Shown here one piece after another: positions 22,659 to 30,726 of a stretch of 32,688 nucleotides of DNA. Each line of letters opens with the position of its first letter. Position 1 is the stretch's first letter. Both the position numbers and the translations under genes were made by a program. A model generated the notes under the pieces. That model saw nothing but the letters and a program-made list of their open reading frames with translations. It ran no database searches and had not been told where the DNA came from. This DNA comes from an uncultured Lachnospiraceae bacterium. Lineage in GTDB: Bacteria; Bacillota; Clostridia; Lachnospirales; Lachnospiraceae. The stretch spans positions 1 to 32,688 of the forward strand of contig CANPYE010000015.1 of assembly GCA_947588005.1 (NCBI GenBank). The letters are read 5' to 3'.

Positions 22659-25385
22659 ATGGATATGATGGAACAGATGCAGGAAATCATGAAGAAACCT
22701 TTGGTTTTACCATACCCGGAGCACCTTGCGGTAACAAGGGAAATAGCCGCTGACGGGATCGTTCTGTTGAAGAATGAGGAAGAAATTCTTCCGCTGAAAA
22801 CGAAAACGGTCGCTTTATTCGGCGCCGGCGCAGTTGACACGATATCCTGCGGGATCGGCAGCGGCTATATTTCCGCCCCTCATGTAGTGACTGTTAAGGA
22901 AGGTCTGGAAAATGCCGGATTTTCCATAACGTCAGAGGAGTGGCTGGAACGATTCTCCGGAGAAAGCAAGAAGGCAAATGAGGAAGATACCACATTGACT
23001 CCGCTGGACCGGATCTGGAGCGGAAGAAGGATCCTGATCGACGATGTTCCGATTACAGATACCGATCTGGCGAGAGCGAAGGAAGCCGATACGGCGATCT
23101 ATGTGATTCGCAGAAACGCGGGAGAAGACGACGACCGCAAAGCGGAAAAGGGCGACTACTATCTGACGGACAGAGAGGAAGAAAACATCAGAATAATAAC
23201 ACAGAACTTTGAGAATACGGTTGTCGTGTTCAATACCTGCGTCATGGATGCAACCTTTTTGGATACCATTCCGGGAATTAAGGGAGCCGTACTGATGGGG
23301 CTTGCCGGAAATGAGTGCGGAAATGCATTGGCTGATATTCTGTCAGGAACATGCAGTCCCTGCGGAAAACTGACCGATACATGGGCAAAAAAATATGAAG
23401 ACAATCCGGCAAGCGCCGCCTTTGGGCGCAATGACGGCAATTCGCTTCAGGAAGACTACACGGAAGATATCTATGTCGGGTATCGGTATTTTGACAGTTT
23501 TGGGATTGAACCGCTGTTTCCGTTCGGATACGGTTTAAGCTATACGACATTCCGGATCCAGGCAAAGAAGCTCATTGCCGACTGGAAGGAGATTTCTGTC
23601 GAGGTTGAGGTTGTCAATACCGGCAATGCATCCGGCAGGGAAATCGTGCAGCTGTATGTTACAGCCCCGGAAGGAAAACTAAGCAAACCATTCCAGGAGT
23701 TAAAAGCGTTTGGAAAAACAAAAACGCTTGCGCCCGGCGAATCCGAGACGATGATCCTCCGTCTGCCGACAGAATCTTTGTCTTCCTACGACGAGACGAG
23801 AGCGGCGTTCATCATGGAGCCGGGGGATTATTTGTTCCGGATCGGAACAGACAGCCATCATACCAAGGCGGCCTATGTGGTGAGAATAGAAGGGGAAGCC
23901 GTTTTACGTCAGGTTCGGAACGAGATCGTACCGGATCATGCGATGGAGCTGTTAAAAGCGCCTAAGCGAAGTGATCTGCGTGATATGGTTCCTAAGGGTA
24001 CGGATCTTGCGGGGGTGCTTTCGGAGTGCTTTGCCGGGCATGCGCCGGACGTCGTTTTGTCCGCAGCGGACTGCGTGACGATCGACGGAGCGTGCAAAAC
24101 CAGAGAGGCAGATCAGATCCATAAAAGACGGTTTGCCGGAGTCAAGCCTGCCGGCGATGCAACCTTATTGGATGTAAAGAACGGAACGGTCTCAATGGAT
24201 GCGTTTGTGGCGTCGCTGGAACCGGAAGTGCTGATGCGTCTGATCACAGGCGCCGCGAATGAGACGCCGTATGAGACAGCAGACCGCCTTCACAAGGAGA
24301 TCAAGCCGTTAGAAGCCCCGATCTCCTCCGGTTCTACCACATCGCTTTTTGTATCTACGCTCGGGATTCCGCAGTGGAGAATGACGGACGGACCGGCCGG
24401 ACTGCATCTTACGATGCTCGGGGCGACCTGTTTCCCGACAGATATTGTGATCGCGCAGACCTGGGATCCGCAGATGGCCGTTCTGATGGGAGAAAGCCTT
24501 GCAAAAGAAATGGACTATTATAATCAGGACGTGATTCTGGGACCCGGTATGAATATTCATCGCGATCCTTTATGCGGAAGAAATTTTGAGTATTTTTCGG
24601 AAGACCCTGTGATCAGCGGAAAAATGGCGGCAGCCATCACCAAAGGGGTACAGTCTGTCCCGGGCACGTCCGTATCCATCAAGCACTTTGCATGCAACAA
24701 CCAGGAGGCGGACCGTTTTTCCACAAACAGCACCGTATCGGAAAGGGCGCTGAGGGAAATTTACCTGAAAGGTTTTGAGATCTGTGTGCGCGAAGCAGAT
24801 CCGCATACCGTCATGTCAAGCTACAATAAGGTGAATGGAATCCATACCTCTTCCAACTATGAGCTGCTGACAGAAGTCCTTCGAGGCGAATGGGGTTTTG
24901 GCGGCCTGGTAATGACAGACTGGGGAACGCAAAGTGAAAAAACGGAAGATTATCATGCGGGAAATGATCTCGTCATGGGCGGTTACCGGACAGATACGCT
25001 GATGGCCGCTTTGGATGGAAAGAAAGCTGAGTTATCCGATGACGGATATGCGGTCACGCAGGAATTCCCGGTTTACGGCGGATTTGTTACGGAAACGGTG
25101 GAAAGATGGAATTCGTTTCATTTATGCGCGGATGGCCCTGACAGGATTACTGTAACCGTGAAGCCCGGGAAGGACTTAAATCCGAAGGTGGCCGAGAAGG
25201 TTCAGGAGGGTGTGGCAGAGATAGAAATGCTGGAGGACGGAACAAGAACGGTTACCTATTTCGGAAAGGACCGCGGCCGAATCCTGGATCTTGATGATGT
25301 CAGAGCCTGCGCGGCAAATGTATTAATACAAATTATGAACTCTGTTTCATTTATCAGATTGTCTGAAGGGATGACAGAGCAGTAA
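22659..25385 (+). CDS. GH3 beta-glucosidase with reversed domain order
   Basis: A 908-residue retaining beta-glycosidase, cytoplasmic (no signal peptide). In most GH3 enzymes the barrel comes first; here the second catalytic domain comes first (~15-290, with VLLKNEEEILPL and AGEDDDR), then an Fn3-like domain (PFGYGLSYTTF onward, ~290-410), then the barrel (~520-800). The barrel has MTDGPAG, LGPGMNIHRDPLCGRNFEYFSEDP, KHFACNNQE and nucleophile D754 in VMTDWG. E156 in AGEDDDR is the likely acid/base. The same reversed order is known from Butyrivibrio and Ruminococcus beta-glucosidases, so it is intact, not rearranged damage. It starts 31 bases after the symporter gene and 12 bases precede the GH43 gene. 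The substrate may be a beta-glucoside or beta-xyloside. Confidence 0.93.
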   Translation: MDMMEQMQEIMKKPLVLPYPEHLAVTREIAADGIVLLKNEEEILPLKTKTVALFGAGAVDTISCGIGSGYISAPHVVTVKEGLENAGFSITSEEWLERFSGESKKANEEDTTLTPLDRIWSGRRILIDDVPITDTDLARAKEADTAIYVIRRNAGEDDDRKAEKGDYYLTDREEENIRIITQNFENTVVVFNTCVMDATFLDTIPGIKGAVLMGLAGNECGNALADILSGTCSPCGKLTDTWAKKYEDNPASAAFGRNDGNSLQEDYTEDIYVGYRYFDSFGIEPLFPFGYGLSYTTFRIQAKKLIADWKEISVEVEVVNTGNASGREIVQLYVTAPEGKLSKPFQELKAFGKTKTLAPGESETMILRLPTESLSSYDETRAAFIMEPGDYLFRIGTDSHHTKAAYVVRIEGEAVLRQVRNEIVPDHAMELLKAPKRSDLRDMVPKGTDLAGVLSECFAGHAPDVVLSAADCVTIDGACKTREADQIHKRRFAGVKPAGDATLLDVKNGTVSMDAFVASLEPEVLMRLITGAANETPYETADRLHKEIKPLEAPISSGSTTSLFVSTLGIPQWRMTDGPAGLHLTMLGATCFPTDIVIAQTWDPQMAVLMGESLAKEMDYYNQDVILGPGMNIHRDPLCGRNFEYFSEDPVISGKMAAAITKGVQSVPGTSVSIKHFACNNQEADRFSTNSTVSERALREIYLKGFEICVREADPHTVMSSYNKVNGIHTSSNYELLTEVLRGEWGFGGLVMTDWGTQSEKTEDYHAGNDLVMGGYRTDTLMAALDGKKAELSDDGYAVTQEFPVYGGFVTETVERWNSFHLCADGPDRITVTVKPGKDLNPKVAEKVQEGVAEIEMLEDGTRTVTYFGKDRGRILDLDDVRACAANVLIQIMNSVSFIRLSEGMTEQ

Positions 25386-25397
25386 GAAGGAGCGTAT

Positions 25398-26864
25398 ATG
25401 AAAAAGCAGGTATATAATCCGTATCTTCCTGCATGGGAGTATATTCCGGACGGCGAGCCCAGAGTGTTTGGCGACAGATTATACATTTTTGGCAGCCATG
25501 ACCGGTTTGACGGGACGGAATACTGTGAGAATGATTATGTCTCATGGTCGGCGCCGGTCGATGACCTTTCAGACTGGCGGTATGAAGGGACTATTTTCAG
25601 AAAAGAGCAGACGCCATGGAATACCAAAAACGAACCGTACTATGCGCCGGATGTGGTTCAGGGAAACGACGGGAGATACTATCTCTACTATTTCGTGGCC
25701 AACAGCAGTATCATATCTGTCGCGGCTTGTGACACTCCTGCCGGAAAGTATGAGTATCTCGGCGATGTTCATATGCCGGATGGACACCCGTACGGATCCA
25801 GGCCGGAAGAGTGGTTTACATTTGATCCCGGCGTTCTGGTCGATGATGATGGTCGGATCTGGCTATATACGGGAAGCGGTCAGGACTCCAACGGACAATA
25901 CGGCCACGAGATAAAAGGGTGCTTTGTCCTGGAACTGGCACAGGATATGCTTACGATCATCAGTGAACCGAAGGTGGTGCTTCCTGCGAACTGGACGAGA
26001 GAAGAGCCGAATTTCTTTGAGGGGGCATCGATCCGTCACATTGGCGGGTGGTATTATCTGGTATATCCCGCAACCGATTTAACAGGCTTGAATTATTCCA
26101 TAAGTGAGTACCCGGATCGTGATTTTGTGTATAAGGGCAGGATTCATTCCACCAGCGATATCGGATTTGAGGGACGCAAATTATTGGATTGCACCTATCC
26201 GATCGGCAATAATCATGGCGGTCTGGTGTGTGTGAAGGGGCAGTGGTATATTTTTGACCATCGAATGACAAATGGATCTCAGTGTAACCGGCAGGGAGTG
26301 GCGGAGCCTGTATGGATCAAAGCGGACGGTACGATTGAAATGGTGGAATCGACCAGCTGTGGATTGAATAATGGCCCATTAAGAGGACGGGGAAAATATC
26401 CGGCATACATATGCTGCAATCTTGTCGGAAGAAAAATGTCTGATTTTCGGAATCTGGCCGAATGTCCCAAAGTCACACAGTCGGGAAAAGACTATGATCC
26501 GCCGGAGGACGCAGGTTATGAGGTGACCGCTGATACGGAATTGAATGCGCCCTATTCCTATATCTCCGATATTACGGATGGCTGCGAGATCGGATACAAG
26601 TATTTTGATATGACCGATACGACTTGTCTGAAGCTTGAGACGCGGTCTGCAAAAGGAAAGATTCAGATTCTGGATCGATTGGACGGGAAAGTGATCGCAG
26701 AAAAAGAGTTAAAAGAAGGGAAAGAGTGGACGGAAACAGAAATCGTATTTGAACCGGGCCGGATCATTGCCGGTCGGACAGGCGGCGATATCAAGAAATG
26801 TCCGCTGTTCTTAAGATATCTGGGAGCGGGGAGTATGGATTTATTGAGCTTTACGCTGGGGTGA
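25398..26864 (+). CDS. GH43 family glycoside hydrolase
   Basis: A 488-residue inverting glycosidase of the five-bladed propeller type, the family of beta-xylosidases, arabinofuranosidases and some galactosidases. The likely catalytic set is D18 (PDGEPRVF), D143 (TFDPGVLVDDDG) and acid E208 (FFEGASI). The N-terminus YNPYLPAWEYIPDGEPRVF and GSHDRFDG are typical of one intracellular GH43 branch. About 120 residues at the C-terminus are beta-rich and may be a carbohydrate-binding-type domain. No signal peptide is present. GAAGGAG precedes the ATG, 12 bases after the GH3 stop, so it is the last gene of the operon. With GH2 and GH3 beside it, a branched plant or mucin-type glycan is plausible, but I cannot choose the substrate. 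Confidence 0.9.
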   Translation: MKKQVYNPYLPAWEYIPDGEPRVFGDRLYIFGSHDRFDGTEYCENDYVSWSAPVDDLSDWRYEGTIFRKEQTPWNTKNEPYYAPDVVQGNDGRYYLYYFVANSSIISVAACDTPAGKYEYLGDVHMPDGHPYGSRPEEWFTFDPGVLVDDDGRIWLYTGSGQDSNGQYGHEIKGCFVLELAQDMLTIISEPKVVLPANWTREEPNFFEGASIRHIGGWYYLVYPATDLTGLNYSISEYPDRDFVYKGRIHSTSDIGFEGRKLLDCTYPIGNNHGGLVCVKGQWYIFDHRMTNGSQCNRQGVAEPVWIKADGTIEMVESTSCGLNNGPLRGRGKYPAYICCNLVGRKMSDFRNLAECPKVTQSGKDYDPPEDAGYEVTADTELNAPYSYISDITDGCEIGYKYFDMTDTTCLKLETRSAKGKIQILDRLDGKVIAEKELKEGKEWTETEIVFEPGRIIAGRTGGDIKKCPLFLRYLGAGSMDLLSFTLG

Positions 26865-26870
26865 TTGAAG

Positions 26871-26906
26871 GGGCTGCTGCAAATCAGTGAATATCTGCAG
26901 CAGCCC
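26871..26906 (+). terminator. Terminator of the glycosidase operon
   Basis: A perfect 11-bp stem, GGGCTGCTGCA (26871-26881) with 26896-26906, is followed by GACATTTATTT, a poor but T-rich tail. It lies seven bases after the GH43 stop and 53 bases before the end of the convergent GH4 gene. Confidence 0.7.
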
Positions 26907-26959
26907 GACATTTATTTCCATGCAGGCAGAGCGCCAGTAGCGCCCTGTTCGCAGCAGTT

Positions 26960-28357
26960 CTATTTCCACCCATCCGGCAGATACGCCATCGTACCCGCAA
27001 TCATATCATCCACCAGTTTCTTCACATCCGCCTCCGCGGCGCGTCCCTTCACCAGTGGATCATTTAAGAACGCTTCATAGACCAGATCCCGGTCGCAGGT
27101 CAGCGCTGCCCGAAGCGTCCGCTCGTGGTTCTCAACATGGGGCATGACCAGCGCCCGCACATTTTCCGGAATCTCGCCCGCCGCGACGGGGCGGATGGAA
27201 TCCCGGCTGAATACCGCGTTGGTCTCCACAACGGCGTCCGCGGGCAGATTCGGGATCTGCAGGGCAGTGTTGGGGATATTTACGTTGCTGATCACCCGGT
27301 CCAGGCCGCAGAGGGCGCGGATCAGGGAAATGCCTTCCTCGCCGGTGGGCTTCAGATCCAGTTCTTCTTCGCCGCTTACCAGCCGGCGGCTGCGCGCAAG
27401 CCTGTTCTTCAGGTCTTCCTTGCGCCATGACACCGGCGTCAGGCCGAATTTCCAGCTCTTTACGGTCTCCGGATCCTTCAGATACTCGCCGCCCGGCATG
27501 AATTCGGCCAGATGGCGGTCGCCTGCCGCGGCGATCAGGCCGTAACGCTTGAACAGGTCGAATTTCACCCGGTGGGCGCAGTTGAAGGTGCTGTTCATCC
27601 AGTTGTTGTCCGCCTGGCCGAAGCCTTCCTCATAATGGGAATCCACATACTGCCGGTAGACCGGGAAGAGGTCGATGCCCTTGTAGGAAGCCGCATCGAA
27701 CCATGTGAAATGGTTGATGCCCAGCACATTAATGATGATATCGCTGCGGTCGATATGCTCCAGGCCAAGGGTCTCCTCGCAGATGCCCGCCAGAACCTTC
27801 TGGGTGCCGAACACCTCGTGGCAGCAGCCGAAAGCCTTGATTTGCGGAAATACATGGTACAGCGTCTTCACGCACAGGGACATGGGATTCGTGTAGTTGA
27901 TGACCCAGGCTTTCGGTGAATACGCCTTGATGGCTTCGGCAATCTCCACGAACATGGGGATCGTGCGCAGCGCGCGGATGATACCGCCGGGGCCGGCCGT
28001 GTCGCCAACAGACTGGTAGATGCCCAGCCGCTCCGGCAGGTGCACGTCGGATTCCATCTCGTCGAAGGTGCCCGGCAGGATGGAAATGACGACGAAATCT
28101 GCGCCGCTCAGTGCGTCCTTAAGCGTCGGAACCGTCTTATACTCCCACTTGCCGGCCGCGTCCGGGCGGGCGGACAGGTGATTGCCGATGATCTCGTTGT
28201 TTTTCGCCGCCTGCTCGTCGATGTCGTAGAGGCGGACGGTGCCGCTCAGGGAATCATTTCTCGCCAGATCCGTCATAAATGTCCACGCCCATCCGCGGGA
28301 ACCGCCGCCGATGTAGGCGACCTGCAGGCCTGTGATTCTGTCGTTTGCGTATTTCAT
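26960..28357 (-). CDS. GH4 family NAD-dependent glycosidase
   Basis: A 465-residue cytoplasmic enzyme of GH4, which cleaves glycosidic bonds by an unusual oxidation-elimination route needing NAD+ and a divalent metal. The Rossmann start is VAYIGGGSRGW (13-23), with NYTNPM (154-159), metal ligand region C179-H-E-V and GINHFTW with H216. In GH4 the residues after the metal cysteine track substrate: CHSV is known for alpha-galactosidases, while phospho-glycosidases have CDxP or CNxP. CHEV therefore argues against a phospho-sugar and toward an unphosphorylated alpha-glycoside such as a galactoside, glucoside or glucuronide. AGGAGG lies nine bases before ATG 28357. It is divergent from an AraC gene that probably controls it. 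Confidence 0.9.
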   Translation of the reverse strand: MKYANDRITGLQVAYIGGGSRGWAWTFMTDLARNDSLSGTVRLYDIDEQAAKNNEIIGNHLSARPDAAGKWEYKTVPTLKDALSGADFVVISILPGTFDEMESDVHLPERLGIYQSVGDTAGPGGIIRALRTIPMFVEIAEAIKAYSPKAWVINYTNPMSLCVKTLYHVFPQIKAFGCCHEVFGTQKVLAGICEETLGLEHIDRSDIIINVLGINHFTWFDAASYKGIDLFPVYRQYVDSHYEEGFGQADNNWMNSTFNCAHRVKFDLFKRYGLIAAAGDRHLAEFMPGGEYLKDPETVKSWKFGLTPVSWRKEDLKNRLARSRRLVSGEEELDLKPTGEEGISLIRALCGLDRVISNVNIPNTALQIPNLPADAVVETNAVFSRDSIRPVAAGEIPENVRALVMPHVENHERTLRAALTCDRDLVYEAFLNDPLVKGRAAEADVKKLVDDMIAGTMAYLPDGWK

Positions 28358-28551
28358 GATAAATGTCCTCCTTTTGACTGCCGCTTCCGGTGCTGGGGTC
28401 CGTTGGTTCGCTAAAGCTCTGGTCTATTGGTCTATCGGTCTATTGGTTCATTGGAGTTCTGATTCACCGGCCGATTTTTTTGCTGAAGCTCTGGTATAAC
28501 GATCCAGTGGCCCGTTGTAGTCTCGGTTTCGCGGCTGATTTGTTTTCCATC
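28358..28551 (-). other. Long 5' leader of the GH4 gene
   Basis: If transcription starts near 28578 the GH4 mRNA has a leader of about 220 bases. It holds the 8-bp tandem repeats at 28421-28454 and a 14-bp direct repeat, GCT(A/G)AAGCTCTGGT, at 28410-28423 and 28482-28495. I see no open frame or terminator in it. Confidence 0.45.
28421..28454. repeat. 8-bp tandem repeat
   Basis: GGTCTATT, GGTCTATC, GGTCTATT and GGTTCATT in a row from 28421, then GG. It lies in the leader of the GH4 transcript, about 65-95 bases before its start codon, and looks like slippage-prone DNA. Confidence 0.85.
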
Positions 28552-28581
28552 TGGACATAGCATACTACAAGATAGTATAAT
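28552..28581 (+). promoter_or_regulatory. Promoter of the second AraC gene
   Basis: TGGACA (28552-28557), 18-base spacer, consensus TATAAT (28576-28581). It would give a leader of about 235 bases before the AraC start. Confidence 0.65.
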
Positions 28582-28824
28582 ATTCTTATAGAATCGGGCA
28601 TAAAAATCACAAATTCGTACTTTTGGCTATTAATCGTTAGCCCAGAAGGCAGATAGCAGGTCAAAATATTTTCGGAGAAGATAGATAGTAAGAGGAAGCG
28701 GTTGGAGAAAAAGTCAGAAACAGAAAAGGCGGATAATCGTGTGCCAGACAGTTTCATAACGAATGTGAAGAGACCGGGTTATGAATCGGGTGGACGTGCA
28801 GGCGTCTGCGGGAAGGAGGCTAAG
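28582..28824 (+). other. Leader of the second AraC gene
   Basis: About 240 bases without a supported gene. A small inverted repeat, ATTCT-TAT-AGAAT (28582-28594), lies at the expected transcription start and could be a regulator site. The open frame that runs into the AraC gene from 28702 has no ribosome binding site. Confidence 0.4.
28585..28612 (-). promoter_or_regulatory. Candidate promoter of the GH4 gene
   Basis: Minus strand: TTGTGA (28612-28607), 16-base spacer, TATAAG (28590-28585). A second possible -10, TATACT, lies at 28579-28574. Either one overlaps the start region of the divergent AraC promoter. Confidence 0.45.
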
Positions 28825-29691
28825 ATGGATCAGATTTTATTCAGCGGTGAAATGGAGGGCCTGTCCGCGGAGCAGGTCGTCCGCGACGCGGGATTTTCCA
28901 TGGCGACCCGCCATTTCCACGCCACCTATGAATTTTACTATCTCGTAGAAGGCGAGAGATATTATTTTGTGGACAATGAAACCTATCTGGTGAAAGCCGG
29001 AGACGTGATGCTGATCGGCCCCAACCATATCCACAAGACCAGCCAGGCCGGCGCCGCCCGCAACAATCGGATCCTTCTGCAGATCAGCGGGGATATGATG
29101 AATCCTTTTCTGGAAAGCTGCGGCCTGGGCAGCATCGAGACGCTGTTCGGCGGCGAGGTGCGGACATTTTCGCTGACGGAGGAGCAGAGGGCCGTCGTGG
29201 AAAACACGTGCGGCAGACTGCGCGAGGAACTGGAGAGAAAGCCGCGGGACTATCCGGCCGCTGTCCGGCTGCTGCTGGCGGAGCTTCTGCTGTTTCTGTC
29301 CCGCTGCCTGTATTCGCTTGCGCCGGACACGCCGCGCAGGGAGCCACAGACCGCCCGGACCTGGAAACACCAGAAGGTCCATGAAGTGGCTGATTATCTG
29401 ACCGTTCAGCCGGAGACGGACGAAAGCCTGGAGGAATTGGCGCGCCGCTTCTATGTGAGCAAATCCTATCTGAGCCGTATTTTCAGAGAAGTGACCGGAT
29501 TTACAGTCAATGAGTACAGGAACGTCAGCCGCATCCGGAAGTCCCAGCAGCTTCTGCGGGATGGGAAACTTTCGGTTACGGAGATCGCGGCGCAGGCAGG
29601 GTTCGAGAATCTGACTTACTATGAGCGTGTATTTAAGAAATATACGGATACTACTCCGCTGAAATACCGGAATACGGTGAGAAGTGGATAA
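28825..29691 (+). CDS. AraC-family regulator beside the GH4 gene
   Basis: A 288-residue transcription regulator with an N-terminal cupin sensor (RHFHATYEFYYLVEGERYYFV, AGDVMLIGPNHIHK) and a C-terminal AraC/XylS DNA-binding domain (ESLEELARRFYVSKSYLSRIFREVTG and VTEIAAQAGFENLTYYERVFKKYT). The start at 28825 follows GGAAGGAGG with a six-base gap; the frame is open for 41 codons upstream but that part has no ribosome binding site. It is divergent from the GH4 gene and upstream of the SGNH hydrolase gene on the same strand, so it may control either or both. This is the size and layout of sugar-responsive activators in Clostridia. Confidence 0.92.
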   Translation: MDQILFSGEMEGLSAEQVVRDAGFSMATRHFHATYEFYYLVEGERYYFVDNETYLVKAGDVMLIGPNHIHKTSQAGAARNNRILLQISGDMMNPFLESCGLGSIETLFGGEVRTFSLTEEQRAVVENTCGRLREELERKPRDYPAAVRLLLAELLLFLSRCLYSLAPDTPRREPQTARTWKHQKVHEVADYLTVQPETDESLEELARRFYVSKSYLSRIFREVTGFTVNEYRNVSRIRKSQQLLRDGKLSVTEIAAQAGFENLTYYERVFKKYTDTTPLKYRNTVRSG

Positions 29692-29696
29692 TGACT

Positions 29697-29734
29697 TGCT
29701 GCAAGATGGCTTGGCGGCATCTTCGTAAGCAGCA
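29697..29734 (+). terminator. Hairpin after the second AraC gene
   Basis: TGCTGC-AAGATG (29697-29708), 9-base loop, CATCTT (29718-29723), five unpaired bases, GCAGCA (29729-29734). The hairpin begins five bases after the stop codon. It lacks a T tract, so it is a weak terminator candidate. Confidence 0.4.
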
Positions 29735-29870
29735 GAAAGCGAGTGAAAGAATTTTCGTGAGCGGTAAAAACCGACAGAGAGAATTTCCGCGAATTTTGCT
29801 GATCAACAATAGGGATCTCCGCAAATGGCAGAAACTAATAGAGAGAACATCCGCAAATCATAGAAACTGG
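29719..29870 (+). repeat. Five degenerate 32-bp tandem repeats
   Basis: Units begin at 29719, 29751, 29783, 29815 and 29847, each exactly 32 bp apart; the fifth runs into the -35 box. The best kept core is A-T-Y-T-Y-C-G-Y-R-A-A/G at the unit start, plus AGAGAGA-like ends in units 1, 2 and 4. Units 4 and 5 share CCGCAAAT and AGAAACT. Thirty-two base pairs is close to three helical turns, and 32 is not a multiple of three, so this is not a coding repeat. Confidence 0.7.
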
Positions 29871-29872
29871 CA

Positions 29873-29900
29873 TTGACACTGGTTTTTGTTCTGCTATAAT
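29873..29900 (+). promoter_or_regulatory. Consensus promoter of the SGNH hydrolase gene
   Basis: Perfect TTGACA (29873-29878), 16-base spacer, perfect TATAAT (29895-29900) with TGC just before it. This is the best match to consensus in the window. Confidence 0.92.
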
Positions 29901-29947
29901 CGCATTTAGATGCAGAAAAGTTTCATCAGGCAAAGGAGACAAAGCGT

Positions 29948-30562
29948 ATGCGATATTTATTTCAGGGAGATTCCATCACGGACTGCGGCAGGGGCGATTA
30001 TAATAATCCCTTCGCCATGGGCATGGGCTATCCCCGTTTCCTGGAGGCGGAGCTGACCTCCGGTCCGGAGGAGAACGTGGTGATGAATTGCGGCATCAGC
30101 GGCAACCGGGTCGTGGATCTGCTGGCTCGGTGGAAGAAGGACTGTCTGAATCTGAAGCCGGACGTACTGACGATCCTGATTGGCGTTAATGATGTGTGGC
30201 ATGAATATGGCGGGCAGAACGGCGTAGATCCGGATCTTTTCGAGGAAGTTTATCGGATCCTGATCCGCGAGACGAAAGCGGCGCTGCCGGATACCCGGAT
30301 CGTTCTGATGGGCGCTTATGCGACCCACGGAACGGTTACGGATGGGGCCTGGGAGTATTTTGACGGCGGCGTAAGGGCGCGCCGCGAGCGCACCCGGAAG
30401 GTGGCGGAGGAGTTCGGCGTGGAGTTCATCGATCTTCAGAAAGCGTTCGACAACGCCCAGAAGGTGATCCCGGCGCAGCGTCTGACTGCGGACGGCGTTC
30501 ATCCCACGGCGGCTGGGCACCGGCTGATCGCGAAGACGTGGATGGAGAATCTGAAGAAGTGA
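29948..30562 (+). CDS. SGNH/GDSL-family hydrolase
   Basis: A 204-residue esterase-type enzyme with no signal peptide, thus cytoplasmic. The four SGNH blocks are present: nucleophile S9 in QGDSIT, G in GISGNR, N in IGVNDVW, and D182/H185 in DGVHPTAAGH. Small enzymes of this kind often remove acetyl groups from sugars or oligosaccharides, which would fit a neighbouring AraC regulator and GH4 glycosidase, but the substrate is not visible in the sequence. AAAGGAG lies nine bases before the ATG. It has its own strong promoter and is followed by a nested terminator shared with the convergent gene. Confidence 0.93.
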   Translation: MRYLFQGDSITDCGRGDYNNPFAMGMGYPRFLEAELTSGPEENVVMNCGISGNRVVDLLARWKKDCLNLKPDVLTILIGVNDVWHEYGGQNGVDPDLFEEVYRILIRETKAALPDTRIVLMGAYATHGTVTDGAWEYFDGGVRARRERTRKVAEEFGVEFIDLQKAFDNAQKVIPAQRLTADGVHPTAAGHRLIAKTWMENLKK

Positions 30563-30665
30563 CGAGACGGTTCCCGAGACTTGCGTGTATAATGGTGAGC
30601 GGGTATTTTTGTACTGAAGTACATACTGTCAGGCTGGTAACTGGAAACAGTTTGAGAAAATGGTG

Positions 30666-30726
30666 AACCGGTAAGCCCGGGTCTGTGCGCAAAGACGCGC
30701 AGTCATCCCGGGCCTGCCGGTTATTT
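30666..30726. terminator. Nested hairpin terminator between convergent genes
   Basis: AACCGG (30666-30671) pairs with CCGGTT (30717-30722), GCCCGGG (30675-30681) with CCCGGGC (30707-30713), and an inner TGCGC/GCGCA arm closes the top. TTATTTTG follows on the plus strand. It ends the SGNH gene and overlaps the stop codon of the ATPase gene on the other strand. Confidence 0.8.

Noticed and set aside
22659-25385. GH3 gene as a rearranged or fused pseudogene
   Set aside because: The reversed domain order is a known natural form in Butyrivibrio and Ruminococcus, and both catalytic residues are present.
29691-29876. 61-codon open frame after the second AraC gene
   Set aside because: It has no ribosome binding site and coincides with the 32-bp repeats, whose period does not respect codons.
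29719-29878. CRISPR array
   Set aside because: The 32-bp units are contiguous and degenerate, with no unique spacers between identical repeats and no cas genes.
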